Below, one piece after another: positions 6,830 to 13,911 of a stretch of DNA of 17,293 nucleotides. The position numbers and the translations under genes are program-made. The notes beneath the pieces were generated by a model. That model did no database searches. It saw only the letters and a list, made by a program, of their open reading frames with translations, and had not been told where the DNA came from. This stretch comes from an uncultured Oscillibacter sp. GTDB lineage: Bacteria > Bacillota > Clostridia > Oscillospirales > Oscillospiraceae. How positions within the stretch are numbered: the stretch's first letter is position 1; the number at the start of each line of letters is the position of its first letter. The DNA is taken from the NCBI GenBank assembly GCA_900544105.1, contig UQUC01000053.1, positions 1-17,293 of the forward strand, in the 5' to 3' direction.

Positions 6830-9142
6830 ATGAGCATAACAGTAGGAAAAAGCGTGGCCCGTGTGGATGCCTTTGATAAGGTGACCGGCCGCACAAAATA
6901 CTACGAGGACCGGATGCCTGCCGGTGCTCTGTACATCCGGATCAAGCACGCGGAGATCGCCCACGGCTTCGTGAAGTCCGTGGATACAGCGGCGGCGGAG
7001 GCCATCGACGGCGTGGTGAAGGTGCTGACCTGTTTTGACGTACCGGATATTCCCTTTCCCACGGCGGGCCACCCCTGGTCCATGGACCCCGGTCATCAGG
7101 ATGTGGCGGACCGCCACCTGCTGAACCGACATGTCCGCTACTACGGCGACGATGTGGCCGTTGTCATTGCGGAGAACGAGGTGGCGGCCATGCAGGGCGT
7201 CCGGGCGCTGAAGGTGGAGTATGAGGAGCTGCCCTTCGTGCTGGACGTTCAGAAGGCCATGGAGCCGGACGCTCCGCAGATCCACGAGAATTATCCCGGA
7301 AATATCCTCAAGCACACGGACATGCGCAAGGGCGACTATGCCGCCGCCATTCAGGAGCCGGGTCTGGTTAAAGTGGAGGGCTGGTATGAGACCCCCACGG
7401 TCCAGCATTGCCACATTGAGAACCACGGCTGCTACGCTTACGAGGAAAACGGCCGGGTAGTGGTGGTCAGCTCCACTCAGATCCCCCATATCATCCGCCG
7501 GATCGTGGGGCAGGCCCTGGGTCGCCCATGGGCGGATGTTGAGATCATCAAGCCCTATATCGGCGGCGGCTTCGGCAATAAGCAGGATGCCCTGTATGAG
7601 CCGCTGTGCGCCTGGTGTTCCACGCAGGTCAACGGCCGCTGCGTCCGGATCGACTGCTCCCGGGAGGAGACCTTCGTTTCCAACCGCGTCCGTCATGCTA
7701 TCCGGTTCCATATCGTCTCCTGGCTCCGGAAGGACGGTCAACTGGCTGCCCGGAAGGTGGAGTGCTTCTCCAATCAGGGAGCCTACGCTTCCCACGGTCA
7801 CTCCATCTGCGCCAAGGCCATGGGCTCCTTTGCCCAGATCTACCCCTGCGACAATATGGAGTGCGACGCCTGGACCGTGTTTTCCAACCGGCCTGCGGCG
7901 GGTGCCATGCGGGGCTACGGTATGCCCCAGGCCAGCTTTGCTGACGAGGCCAACATCGACGAATGTGCCGCCGCCGTAGGCATGGACCCGCTGGAATACC
8001 GCATGAAGTTCATCATGCCCAAGGATTATCACGATGCCTTCTCCGGCAATACCAACTATTTCGACTCCTTCCGGGCCTGCCTGGAAAAGGGCCGTGACGC
8101 CATGGACTATGACCGCCGCAAGGCGGAATTCGCCAAGGACACCGGCTCTGTCCGCCGGGGCATCGGCGCGGCGTCCTTCTGGTACAACACCGGCGTGTAT
8201 CCCATCTCACTGGAGACGGCCTCCAACCGGATGCAGCTGAATCTGGACGGCACCGTTACCATGCAGTGCGGCGAAACGGAGATCGGTCAGGGCGCGGACA
8301 CCGCCTACGCCCAGATGACCGCAAAGGCCGTGGGCCTCAAGAGCTACAAGGACGTTCATGTGGTGTCCTGTCAGGATACAGACATCACCCCCACCGGCCT
8401 TGGCGCCTACGCCAGCCGCCAGACCTATATGGAGGGCTTCGCCATCGACCAGACCGGACGGCTCCTGCGGCAGAAGATACTGGCCTATGCCGCCGAGATG
8501 CTGGGCTGTTCTGCGGAGGAGCTGGACATCGTGGAGGGCAATGTGGTCCGCAAGGAAAGCGGCGCAGTGGAGATGGACCTGTCCCATCTGGCCATGACCG
8601 CCCAGTATAACCCGGTCCACTCCGAGCATATCACGGCGGAGAGCACCGCCACCATCCGCTCCAACGCCTATTCCTTTGGCTGCACCTTCGCAGAGGTGGA
8701 GGTGGACATTCCCATGTGCAAGGTAACGCTGAAACGGATCGTCAACGTCCATGACTGCGGCAGCCTCATCAACCCCGCCTTGGCGGAGGCGCAGGTCCAC
8801 GGCGGTATGTCCATGGGCATCGGCTATGGCCTTTCCGAACAGCTGCTGTTCGACGAAAAGACCGGCAAGCCCCTGAACAACAACCTGCTGGACTACAAGC
8901 TGTCCACCGTGATGGACCATCCGGATCTGGAGGCCCTGTTTGTGGAGAACGCGGAGCCGACCTCTCCCTTTGGAACCAAGGCTTTGGGCGAGCCCCCGGC
9001 CTGTTCTCCGGCGCCAGCCATCCGCAGCGCCATTTACAACGCCACCGGCGTTTCCATCGACACCACGCCCATCACCCCCCATGTGCTGTACCGCGCATTT
9101 AAGGAGGCCGGGCTGATCCATGACGAGAAGGAGGGTGACTGA
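6830..9142 (+). CDS. xdhA: Xanthine dehydrogenase molybdenum-binding subunit XdhA
   Basis: This is the catalytic subunit of a three-part molybdenum hydroxylase, which inserts water-derived oxygen into a purine or similar heterocycle. The 770-residue protein follows E. coli XdhA closely: RVDAFDKVTGRTKY near the start, VPDIPF-TAGH, the QIPHIIRRIVGQAL stretch, GGGFGNKQD at 245-253, PAAGAMRGYGMPQ, CGETEIGQGAD, and GTKALGEPP with probable catalytic Glu721 near the C-terminus. It has no iron-sulfur or FAD domain of its own; those are supplied by the next two genes. GAAGGAGG stands 8 bp before ATG 6830. It is the first gene of xdhABC, with 2 bp to xdhB. The substrate could be xanthine, hypoxanthine or another N-heterocycle; sequence alone does not decide. 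Confidence 0.93.
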   Translation: MSITVGKSVARVDAFDKVTGRTKYYEDRMPAGALYIRIKHAEIAHGFVKSVDTAAAEAIDGVVKVLTCFDVPDIPFPTAGHPWSMDPGHQDVADRHLLNRHVRYYGDDVAVVIAENEVAAMQGVRALKVEYEELPFVLDVQKAMEPDAPQIHENYPGNILKHTDMRKGDYAAAIQEPGLVKVEGWYETPTVQHCHIENHGCYAYEENGRVVVVSSTQIPHIIRRIVGQALGRPWADVEIIKPYIGGGFGNKQDALYEPLCAWCSTQVNGRCVRIDCSREETFVSNRVRHAIRFHIVSWLRKDGQLAARKVECFSNQGAYASHGHSICAKAMGSFAQIYPCDNMECDAWTVFSNRPAAGAMRGYGMPQASFADEANIDECAAAVGMDPLEYRMKFIMPKDYHDAFSGNTNYFDSFRACLEKGRDAMDYDRRKAEFAKDTGSVRRGIGAASFWYNTGVYPISLETASNRMQLNLDGTVTMQCGETEIGQGADTAYAQMTAKAVGLKSYKDVHVVSCQDTDITPTGLGAYASRQTYMEGFAIDQTGRLLRQKILAYAAEMLGCSAEELDIVEGNVVRKESGAVEMDLSHLAMTAQYNPVHSEHITAESTATIRSNAYSFGCTFAEVEVDIPMCKVTLKRIVNVHDCGSLINPALAEAQVHGGMSMGIGYGLSEQLLFDEKTGKPLNNNLLDYKLSTVMDHPDLEALFVENAEPTSPFGTKALGEPPACSPAPAIRSAIYNATGVSIDTTPITPHVLYRAFKEAGLIHDEKEGD

Positions 9143-9144
9143 CC

Positions 9145-10032
9145 ATGTATGATATGAAAGCCCTGTATCAGGCCGCCAGTGTGGAGGAGGCCGTGGCGCT
9201 CCGATTGGAGCACCCGGAGGCCCAGATCATCGCCGGCGGCAGCGACGTACTGGTGCAGATGCGGGAGGGCAAGCGGGCCGGCGCGGAGTTGATCTCCATT
9301 TACGGCATCGACGCGCTCCGGGGCGTTTCCATGGAGCCGGACGGCACGTTGCGGATCGGCTCTCTCACCAGCTTTTCCCATATTACCAGGGATCCCCTCA
9401 TTCAGAAGTACATCAACGTGCTGGGCGAGGCTGTGGATCAGGTGGGCGGCCCCCAGATCCGCAACATCGGCACCATCGGCGGCAACACCTGCAACGGCGT
9501 TACCTCCGCCGATTCCGCCTCCACTCTCCACGCGTGGGACGCCGTCATTGAGCTGACGGGCAAAAACGGCGTCCGCCGCCTGCCTATCCATGATTTCTAC
9601 ATCAAGGCGGGCAAGGTGGACATCCGGGTGGAGGACGGCGAGATCCAGACCGCTGTGCTGATCCCCAAGGAAAGCTATGAGAACTGCTTCGGCCACTATA
9701 TCAAGTACGCCATGCGCAACGCCATGGACATCGCCACTCTGGGTACGTCCGTGAACGTGCGGCTGTCGGCAGATAAAAAGACGGTGGAGCGGGTCAGAGT
9801 GGCCTTCGGCGTGGCGGGACCGGTGCCCCTGCGGGCAGCCACGGCGGAAGCGATGGCAAAGGGCCAGATCGTGAGTCTGGAACTGGCGGAGCGGTTTGCT
9901 CAGGCGGTGACGGCGGACATCAACCCCCGTGATTCCTGGCGGGCCGCTAAGGATTTCCGGCTGCACATCGCAGTGGAGAGCGCCAAGCGAGCATTTATCG
10001 AATCGGTGAAGCTGGCGGGAGGTGAGCTGTAA
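9145..10032 (+). CDS. xdhB: Xanthine dehydrogenase FAD-binding subunit XdhB
   Basis: This subunit carries FAD and passes electrons from the iron-sulfur subunit to an acceptor such as NAD. The 295-residue protein has the two FAD motifs of the family: IIAGGSDVLVQMREG near residues 28-42, and IRNIGTIGGN at 105-114 followed by CNGVTSADSAS. The C-terminal domain (about 175-290) is the CO-dehydrogenase flavoprotein C-terminal type. Its length matches E. coli XdhB (about 292). GGAGGGTGAC overlaps the end of xdhA and positions ATG 9145. The stop TAATG overlaps the xdhC start by one base, so the two are translationally coupled. Confidence 0.94.
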   Translation: MYDMKALYQAASVEEAVALRLEHPEAQIIAGGSDVLVQMREGKRAGAELISIYGIDALRGVSMEPDGTLRIGSLTSFSHITRDPLIQKYINVLGEAVDQVGGPQIRNIGTIGGNTCNGVTSADSASTLHAWDAVIELTGKNGVRRLPIHDFYIKAGKVDIRVEDGEIQTAVLIPKESYENCFGHYIKYAMRNAMDIATLGTSVNVRLSADKKTVERVRVAFGVAGPVPLRAATAEAMAKGQIVSLELAERFAQAVTADINPRDSWRAAKDFRLHIAVESAKRAFIESVKLAGGEL

Positions 10033-10538
10033 TGGCACAGTATCAGTTGGTCCATTTCAACCTGAATGGCAAGGATGTGGAACGGATGGTGGACGTCCGG
10101 GCCAGCCTGACCGATATGCTTCGGAACGACTACCACATGACCAGCGTGAAGAAGGGCTGCGAGGTGGGGGAATGCGGCGCGTGCAACGTCATCATTGACG
10201 GTGAGTGCTTCAATTCCTGCATCTATTTGGCTGTCTGGGCAGAGGGTAAGCGCATCCGCACGCTGGAAAGCCTGATGGGGCCAAACGGCGAGCTGAGCGA
10301 CATTCAGCAGGCGTTTATCGAGGAGACCGCCGTGCAGTGCGGCTTCTGCACCCCCGGCTTTATCATGACGGCAGTGGAAATTTTGGAGAGCGGAAAGCTC
10401 TATACGGACGCGGAGCTGCGCAAGCTCCTCTCCGGGCACCTGTGCCGTTGTACCGGCTATGAGAACATTCTTCGGGCGGTGAAAAAGACCATGTATCGCC
10501 GTCTGGGGCTGCCCATGCCTACGGAACCGGAAGCCTGA
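10032..10538 (+). CDS. xdhC: Xanthine dehydrogenase iron-sulfur subunit XdhC
   Basis: This is the electron-transfer subunit with two [2Fe-2S] clusters, linking the molybdenum site of XdhA to the FAD of XdhB. The 168-residue protein has Cys43, 48, 51 and 63 for the ferredoxin-type cluster (GCEVGECGAC...C) and Cys103, 106, 138 and 140 for the second (QCGFCTPG...CRCTGY). The length is close to E. coli XdhC (159). The start is fixed by GGAGGTGAG and a one-base overlap with xdhB. It should not be confused with the XdhC/CoxI maturation chaperone, which shares the name in other bacteria. A strong terminator follows 22 bp downstream, closing the operon. Confidence 0.95.
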   Translation: MAQYQLVHFNLNGKDVERMVDVRASLTDMLRNDYHMTSVKKGCEVGECGACNVIIDGECFNSCIYLAVWAEGKRIRTLESLMGPNGELSDIQQAFIEETAVQCGFCTPGFIMTAVEILESGKLYTDAELRKLLSGHLCRCTGYENILRAVKKTMYRRLGLPMPTEPEA

Positions 10539-10560
10539 TAAAACGCTGATAAAACCATCA

Positions 10561-10589
10561 AAGGTCCGCCCATACGGGCGGACCTTTTT
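10561..10589 (+). terminator. Intrinsic terminator of xdhABC
   Basis: AAGGTCCGCCC (10561-10571) pairs perfectly with GGGCGGACCTT (10576-10586) around ATAC and runs into TTTTT. This is a strong GC-rich 11-bp stem with a T-run. Confidence 0.93.
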
Positions 10590-10604
10590 CGGGCGGATTT
10601 TCGT

Positions 10605-10633
10605 TTGACGCAGATTGGAAACCGTGGTAAAAT
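10605..10633 (+). promoter_or_regulatory. Promoter of the cytidylate-kinase-like gene
   Basis: TTGACG (10605-10610), a 17-bp spacer and TAAAAT (10628-10633) predict a start near 10640 and a leader of about 70 nt. It lies just after the xdhABC terminator, so the next gene is a separate unit. Confidence 0.75.
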
Positions 10634-10708
10634 ATAGCACAACGGTTACATGCATGTCCTTTGACAGAGATGCGATCCCGCGGAGGCAAAGAACAAGGAG
10701 GAATCTCT

Positions 10709-11362
10709 ATGAAAACCATCATTACCATCGGACGGCAATTCGGCAGCGGCGGCAAGGAAGTCGGTATCCGGGTCGCAAAGGAGCTGGGAATCCCCTTCTA
10801 CGATAAGGAGCTGCTGCAGGAGGCTGCGAAGAAGAGCGGCCTGTGCCAGAAGATCTTTGAAAATTTTGACGAGCGGCCCAAGAGCCTGCTGTACGCCATC
10901 GCCATGGATGCCTACCCCTTGGGCTTCTCCGGGGTCACCGGTGAATCTCTGGAACAGCAGGTGCATCTGGCCATCTTTAAGACCATCCGCCACATTGCAG
11001 AGGAAGGCCCCTGCGTTATCATCGGCCGCAGCGCCGATTATGCTCTGGCGGAGAACCCCAATCTGCTGAGCCTGTTCATCAGCGCCCCGCTGGAGGACCG
11101 GATCGCCCGCGTGGCCAAGCGCCAGAAGGTGACGCCGGAGGAGGCCAAGAGCCTGATCCAAAAAACCGACAAGCGCCGGGCATCCTACTGCGAATACTAC
11201 GCCTCTAAGAAGTGGGGCGCGGTGGATGCGTATGACTTCTGCCTGAACAGCAGCGCCTTGGGTCTTGGCGGCACGGTGGAGCTGATCCAGGCCATGGTTG
11301 CCCACAAGGAACACCCCATTCCCAGCCCCACGGAGATCGACCCCACCCAGACCGAGGCATAA
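10709..11362 (+). CDS. Cytidylate kinase-like P-loop protein
   Basis: This 217-residue protein belongs to the cytidylate-kinase-like (AAA_26 / Cytidylate_kin2) family, which by analogy may phosphorylate a nucleotide or small molecule; the substrate is unknown. ITIGRQFGSGGKEVG at residues 5-19 is the family's modified P-loop, with GSGGKE in place of the usual GK[S/T]. IPFYDKELL follows, then IIGRSADYAL (adenylate-kinase-like core) and a lid region with RIARVAKRQ and DKRRASYCEYY. I chose ATG 10709 because AAGGAGG lies 7 bp before it; an in-frame start at 10661 has no such site. It is monocistronic between its own promoter and terminator. True cytidylate kinase (Cmk) has a standard P-loop, so this is not the housekeeping enzyme. 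Confidence 0.85.
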   Translation: MKTIITIGRQFGSGGKEVGIRVAKELGIPFYDKELLQEAAKKSGLCQKIFENFDERPKSLLYAIAMDAYPLGFSGVTGESLEQQVHLAIFKTIRHIAEEGPCVIIGRSADYALAENPNLLSLFISAPLEDRIARVAKRQKVTPEEAKSLIQKTDKRRASYCEYYASKKWGAVDAYDFCLNSSALGLGGTVELIQAMVAHKEHPIPSPTEIDPTQTEA

Positions 11363-11371
11363 GCATTTTTC

Positions 11372-11401
11372 AGAACGGCCCCTTTGGGGCCGTTCTTTTT
11401 T
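11372..11401 (+). terminator. Intrinsic terminator after the cytidylate-kinase-like gene
   Basis: AGAACGGCCCC (11372-11382) pairs perfectly with GGGGCCGTTCT (11386-11396) around a TTT loop and continues into TTTTT. It begins 10 bp after the stop codon. Confidence 0.93.
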
Positions 11402-11503
11402 GCGCGTTTGCGGCGAAATGATTCGATAAGTACATCTATCTGCATGATTTTCTGCCGCATGTTCATCGATCAGAAAACCGCACATCTCGATTTCTGCCGG
11501 GAC

Positions 11504-11550
11504 TTGACAATTCACGGAAAAGTATTATAATATCAAATTATTCAAAATTG
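11504..11550 (+). promoter_or_regulatory. Promoter of the marR-MATE operon with a possible operator
   Basis: A consensus TTGACA (11504-11509), 16-bp spacer and TATAAT (11526-11531) predict a start near 11538. Over the start, at 11534-11550, is an imperfect palindrome (CAAATTAT against TCAAAATTG) of the size that MarR dimers bind. Autorepression by the first gene product is the likely design. The promoter is firm, the operator tentative. Confidence 0.7.
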
Positions 11551-11574
11551 TACTATTCGAAAGGAGATGGTCTC

Positions 11575-12039
11575 ATGCTGCCTGCCGTGCGGTTTTATAC
11601 CTATTCCAAGCGCTTTGAGGAGGCGTATACCGCGGCTATGCGCCCCTTGACGGAGGAACTGGATATGGCCCAGCCCGCCGTGGACATTCTCCTGTTTTTG
11701 GCCAATAATCCCGGTATGGATACCGCCCGTGATATCTGCACCTACCGGCATCTGAAGCCCGCTATCGTCTCTTTCCACGTGGAAAAGCTGGCAGGGGAAG
11801 GGTATCTGGAACGCCAGCCGGTGCCGGGAGACCGGCGGAAATGCCGCCTGGTGTGTACGGAAAAGGCCGGGCCGGTGATCCAGCGGGGCCGCGCTGTACA
11901 GGAGACCTTTTCGCGGCAGCTGACGGTGGGCCTGACCGAGGAGGAGCTGGAGATCTGCTTCCGCTGCTTTGCGGTATTCGGAGAAAATATGGACCGGCTG
12001 AGCGACAGCCGGAAAGCGACAAAAGGAGACGAAAAATGA
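11575..12039 (+). CDS. MarR-family transcriptional regulator
   Basis: This 154-residue winged-helix regulator probably represses its own operon and releases DNA when a small ligand binds. The N-terminal helix (about 5-30) would serve dimerisation. Helices at about 35-76 form the DNA-binding domain, with the recognition helix around LKPAIVSFHVEKL. The wing (about 79-97) has the family's DRR signature (PGDRRKCRLVCTEKA). ATG 11575 follows AAAGGAGATGG at good spacing. The stop overlaps the start of the MATE gene (ATGA), so the two are coupled. The pair mirrors mepR-mepA of Staphylococcus aureus, where the MarR protein controls a MATE pump in response to its substrates. The ligand here is unknown. 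Confidence 0.9.
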   Translation: MLPAVRFYTYSKRFEEAYTAAMRPLTEELDMAQPAVDILLFLANNPGMDTARDICTYRHLKPAIVSFHVEKLAGEGYLERQPVPGDRRKCRLVCTEKAGPVIQRGRAVQETFSRQLTVGLTEEELEICFRCFAVFGENMDRLSDSRKATKGDEK

Positions 12040-13403
12040 ATCAGGATAAAACCTTTTTAGGCACGGAACCGATTGGCAAGCTTCTGCGGCAGCTGGCCAT
12101 CCCCACGGTCATCGCCCAGCTTGTAAATATGCTCTACAACATCGTGGACCGCATCTACATCGGCCACATTCCCGGTGACGGCGATCTGGCCCTTACCGGC
12201 GTGGGCGTGTGCCTGCCGCTGATTTTAATTGTCTCCGCATTTGCAGCACTGGTAGCCTCTGGCGGTGCGCCCCGGGCCTCCATCTACATGGGCAAGCAGG
12301 ATCACGACACCGCCGAGAAGATTTTAGGCGGCTGCTTTGCCCTGCAATTAGCGGTCTCCGCCGTGCTGACGGTGGTACTGCTGCTGTGGAGCCGGGATCT
12401 GCTGTTGGCCTTCGGCGCCAGCGAGAACACCATCGGTTACGCCGCCAGCTATATGCAGATCTACGCTGTGGGCACCGTGTTCGTGCAGCTGACCCTGGGC
12501 CTGAACGCCTTTATCACCGCACAGGGCTTTGCCAAGATCGGAATGCGGACGGTACTCATCGGCGCGGTGGCCAACATCGTTCTGGACCCCATTTTTATTT
12601 ACGGACTGCACATGGGCGTCCGGGGTGCGGCGGTGGCCACCATTTTGTCCCAGGGAATGTCCTGTGTCTGGGTGCTGCGGTTCCTCACCGGCCCCAAAAC
12701 CCTGCTGCGGCTGAAAAAGGAAAACGTCCGTTTCCGTCCCGCCCTGATCCTGCCCTGCGTAGCACTGGGGACGGCTACCTTCATCATGCAGGCCAGTGAG
12801 AGCGTCATTTCTGTGTGCTTCAATTCCTCGCTGCTGAAATACGGCGACGACATCGCCGTAGGCGCCATGACCATCCTCTCCAGCGTCATGCAGTTCGCCA
12901 TGCTGCCCTTGCAGGGCATCGCCCAGGGCGCCCAGCCCATCACCAGCTACAATTACGGCGCCCGGAACACCCAGCGGGTGCGGCAGACCTTCCGGCTGCT
13001 GCTGAAGGTGTGTCTGTGCTATTCCGTGGCGCTGTGGGCGGTGATCCAGCTATGCCCCGGCGCGTTTGCCCGGATTTTCACCCCCAACGCGGCGCTGGTG
13101 GCCTTTACGGTGCCCGCCCTGCGGATCTATTGCGGGGCGCTGTTTCTCTTTGGCATCCAGATCGCCTGTCAGATGACCTTCGTTTCCATTGGCGCCGCCG
13201 GCTGCTCCATCATTGTAGCGGTGTTGCGGAAATTCGTCCTGCTGCTGCCCTTGATCTATCTGATGCCCCGGCTGCTGGCAGATCAGACCATGGCAGTCTA
13301 CACCGCCGAGCCGGTGGCGGATGCCATCGCCGTGACCTGCACTGCCATCCTGTTTACCGTCCAATTCCGCAAGGCTTTGCGAAAGCTGGACGCGGAGGGC
13401 TGA
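12036..13403 (+). CDS. MATE-family multidrug efflux transporter, MepA-like
   Basis: This inner-membrane pump should export cationic drugs or metabolites in exchange for sodium or protons. The 455-residue protein has the length and about 12 hydrophobic helices of the MATE family, in two similar halves. Typical segments are QLVNMLYNIVDRIYIG in the first helices, NIVLDPIFIYG with GVRGAAVATILSQ in the middle, and PLQGIAQGAQPITSYNYGA in the second half. I start it at ATG 12036, which overlaps the marR stop and is preceded by AAAAGGAG; the frame stays open upstream but without a start signal. Control by the upstream MarR protein is likely. No intrinsic terminator follows directly; transcription would run into the structured RNA block at 13411. 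Confidence 0.92.
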   Translation: MNQDKTFLGTEPIGKLLRQLAIPTVIAQLVNMLYNIVDRIYIGHIPGDGDLALTGVGVCLPLILIVSAFAALVASGGAPRASIYMGKQDHDTAEKILGGCFALQLAVSAVLTVVLLLWSRDLLLAFGASENTIGYAASYMQIYAVGTVFVQLTLGLNAFITAQGFAKIGMRTVLIGAVANIVLDPIFIYGLHMGVRGAAVATILSQGMSCVWVLRFLTGPKTLLRLKKENVRFRPALILPCVALGTATFIMQASESVISVCFNSSLLKYGDDIAVGAMTILSSVMQFAMLPLQGIAQGAQPITSYNYGARNTQRVRQTFRLLLKVCLCYSVALWAVIQLCPGAFARIFTPNAALVAFTVPALRIYCGALFLFGIQIACQMTFVSIGAAGCSIIVAVLRKFVLLLPLIYLMPRLLADQTMAVYTAEPVADAIAVTCTAILFTVQFRKALRKLDAEG

Positions 13404-13410
13404 AAACAGA

Positions 13411-13631
13411 GACTGTCGATCAAGTGGTAAATTCTCCGCGACGGTAAGGAAGAGTGTGCGCGGGACTGCGCCCGCAGGCGTGTTTCGGAGCGCAACCGCC
13501 GTAAGGCGGCTCTTAGCGCGGAGATAACCCAAGAAGGGATACACCGTCGGCTCAAGCCAATCAGCGGATACTTTATATCCGCTGATTGGGAGCCTTCCTC
13601 GAAACAGACTCGCTTGATCCGCCACCGGCGG
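13411..13631 (+). ncRNA. Large structured RNA, candidate ORF-less HEARO/omega RNA
   Basis: This stretch has no credible coding frame but many nested pairings. GATCAAGTGG (13418-13427) pairs with TCGCTTGATC (13610-13619) to close the domain. CTCCG (13434-13438) pairs with CGGAG (13519-13523), and the adjacent CGACGGT (13439-13445) pairs with ACCGTCG (13543-13549), in an order that makes a pseudoknot. GCGGG/CCCGC and CCGCC-GTAA-GGCGG (13496-13509) are local hairpins. GGCTC/GAGCC encloses a perfect 14-bp hairpin (13557-13589). CCGCC-ACC-GGCGG ends the block. The pseudoknot, the GTAA-capped hairpin after GCGCAAC, and GTCGGCTCAAGCC recall HEARO (omega) RNAs, but this is memory, not a search. No IscB/IsrB gene follows. 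Alternatives are another mobile structured repeat or a processed 3' UTR of the MATE operon. Confidence 0.5.
13557..13589 (+). repeat. Perfect 14-bp hairpin inside the structured RNA
   Basis: CCAATCAGCGGATA pairs exactly with TATCCGCTGATTGG around a 5-nt loop, extended outward by GGCTC/GAGCC. No T-run follows, so it is not a standard terminator. A perfect stem of this length in otherwise imperfect structure suggests it is maintained as RNA. Confidence 0.8.
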
Positions 13632-13666
13632 CGCTTTGCCTGTTTCCCTGCGCCATTGAAATCAAA

Positions 13667-13698
13667 TATTATCAGAACTTTTACAAGTTCTGATAATA
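13667..13698 (+). repeat. Perfect 14-bp AT-rich hairpin
   Basis: TATTATCAGAACTT pairs exactly with AAGTTCTGATAATA around TTAC. The arms are AT-rich, unlike the GC-rich surroundings. No good T-run follows on either strand. It may be the end hairpin of a small mobile repeat or a weak terminator. Confidence 0.75.
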
Positions 13699-13701
13699 AG
13701 G

Positions 13702-13824
13702 GCAACGGGAAGAAAAGATTTTTTCGACCCGTTGCGCCCCCGGTTTTCGGGGGCAAAGCACACGGAAACCGGCTGGGCCGACGGTGTATTCCTGCTCCAT
13801 GCGGAGCGAAAAGATTTTTTCGAC
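13702..13824 (+). repeat. Repeat block with a 17-bp direct repeat and nested hairpins
   Basis: GAAAAGATTTTTTCGAC occurs identically at 13712-13728 and 13808-13824. The first copy is framed by GCAACGGG (13702-13709) and CCCGTTGC (13728-13735). Between the copies GCCCCCG (13736-13742) pairs with CGGGGGC (13748-13754). An 8-bp inverted repeat, GCTTTGCC (13633-13640) and GGCAAAGC (13752-13759), spans much of the block. No coding frame is convincing. The pattern resembles dispersed intergenic repeat elements. Confidence 0.6.
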
Positions 13825-13852
13825 ACGCTGAACGAAGTTTACAAATATCGCC

Positions 13853-13881
13853 TTGTAAGTCGCTGCGCAAGCGGATATAAT
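13853..13881 (+). promoter_or_regulatory. Promoter of the lipase-like gene
   Basis: TTGTAA (13853-13858), a 17-bp spacer and TATAAT (13876-13881) predict a start near 13888, about 24 nt before the ATG. The spacer contains the small inverted repeat CGCT/AGCG around GCGCA. The promoter lies at the edge of the repeat block, so the element may have brought it. Confidence 0.65.
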
Positions 13882-13911
13882 ACCCTCATCAAAACGAAAC
13901 GGGGGACGGTT

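Noticed and set aside
11841..12035. N-terminal extension of the MATE gene
   Set aside because: The frame stays open but overlaps marR and reads as low-complexity proline/glycine/arginine. ATG 12036 has a good ribosome binding site and matches the family start.
13736..13754. GCCCCCG/CGGGGGC hairpin considered as the MATE terminator
   Set aside because: No T-run follows on either strand, and it lies 330 bp after the gene.
13298..13870. Minus-strand open frame through the structured RNA and repeats
   Set aside because: Arginine-rich composition and a path through hairpins indicate a spurious frame over non-coding structured DNA.
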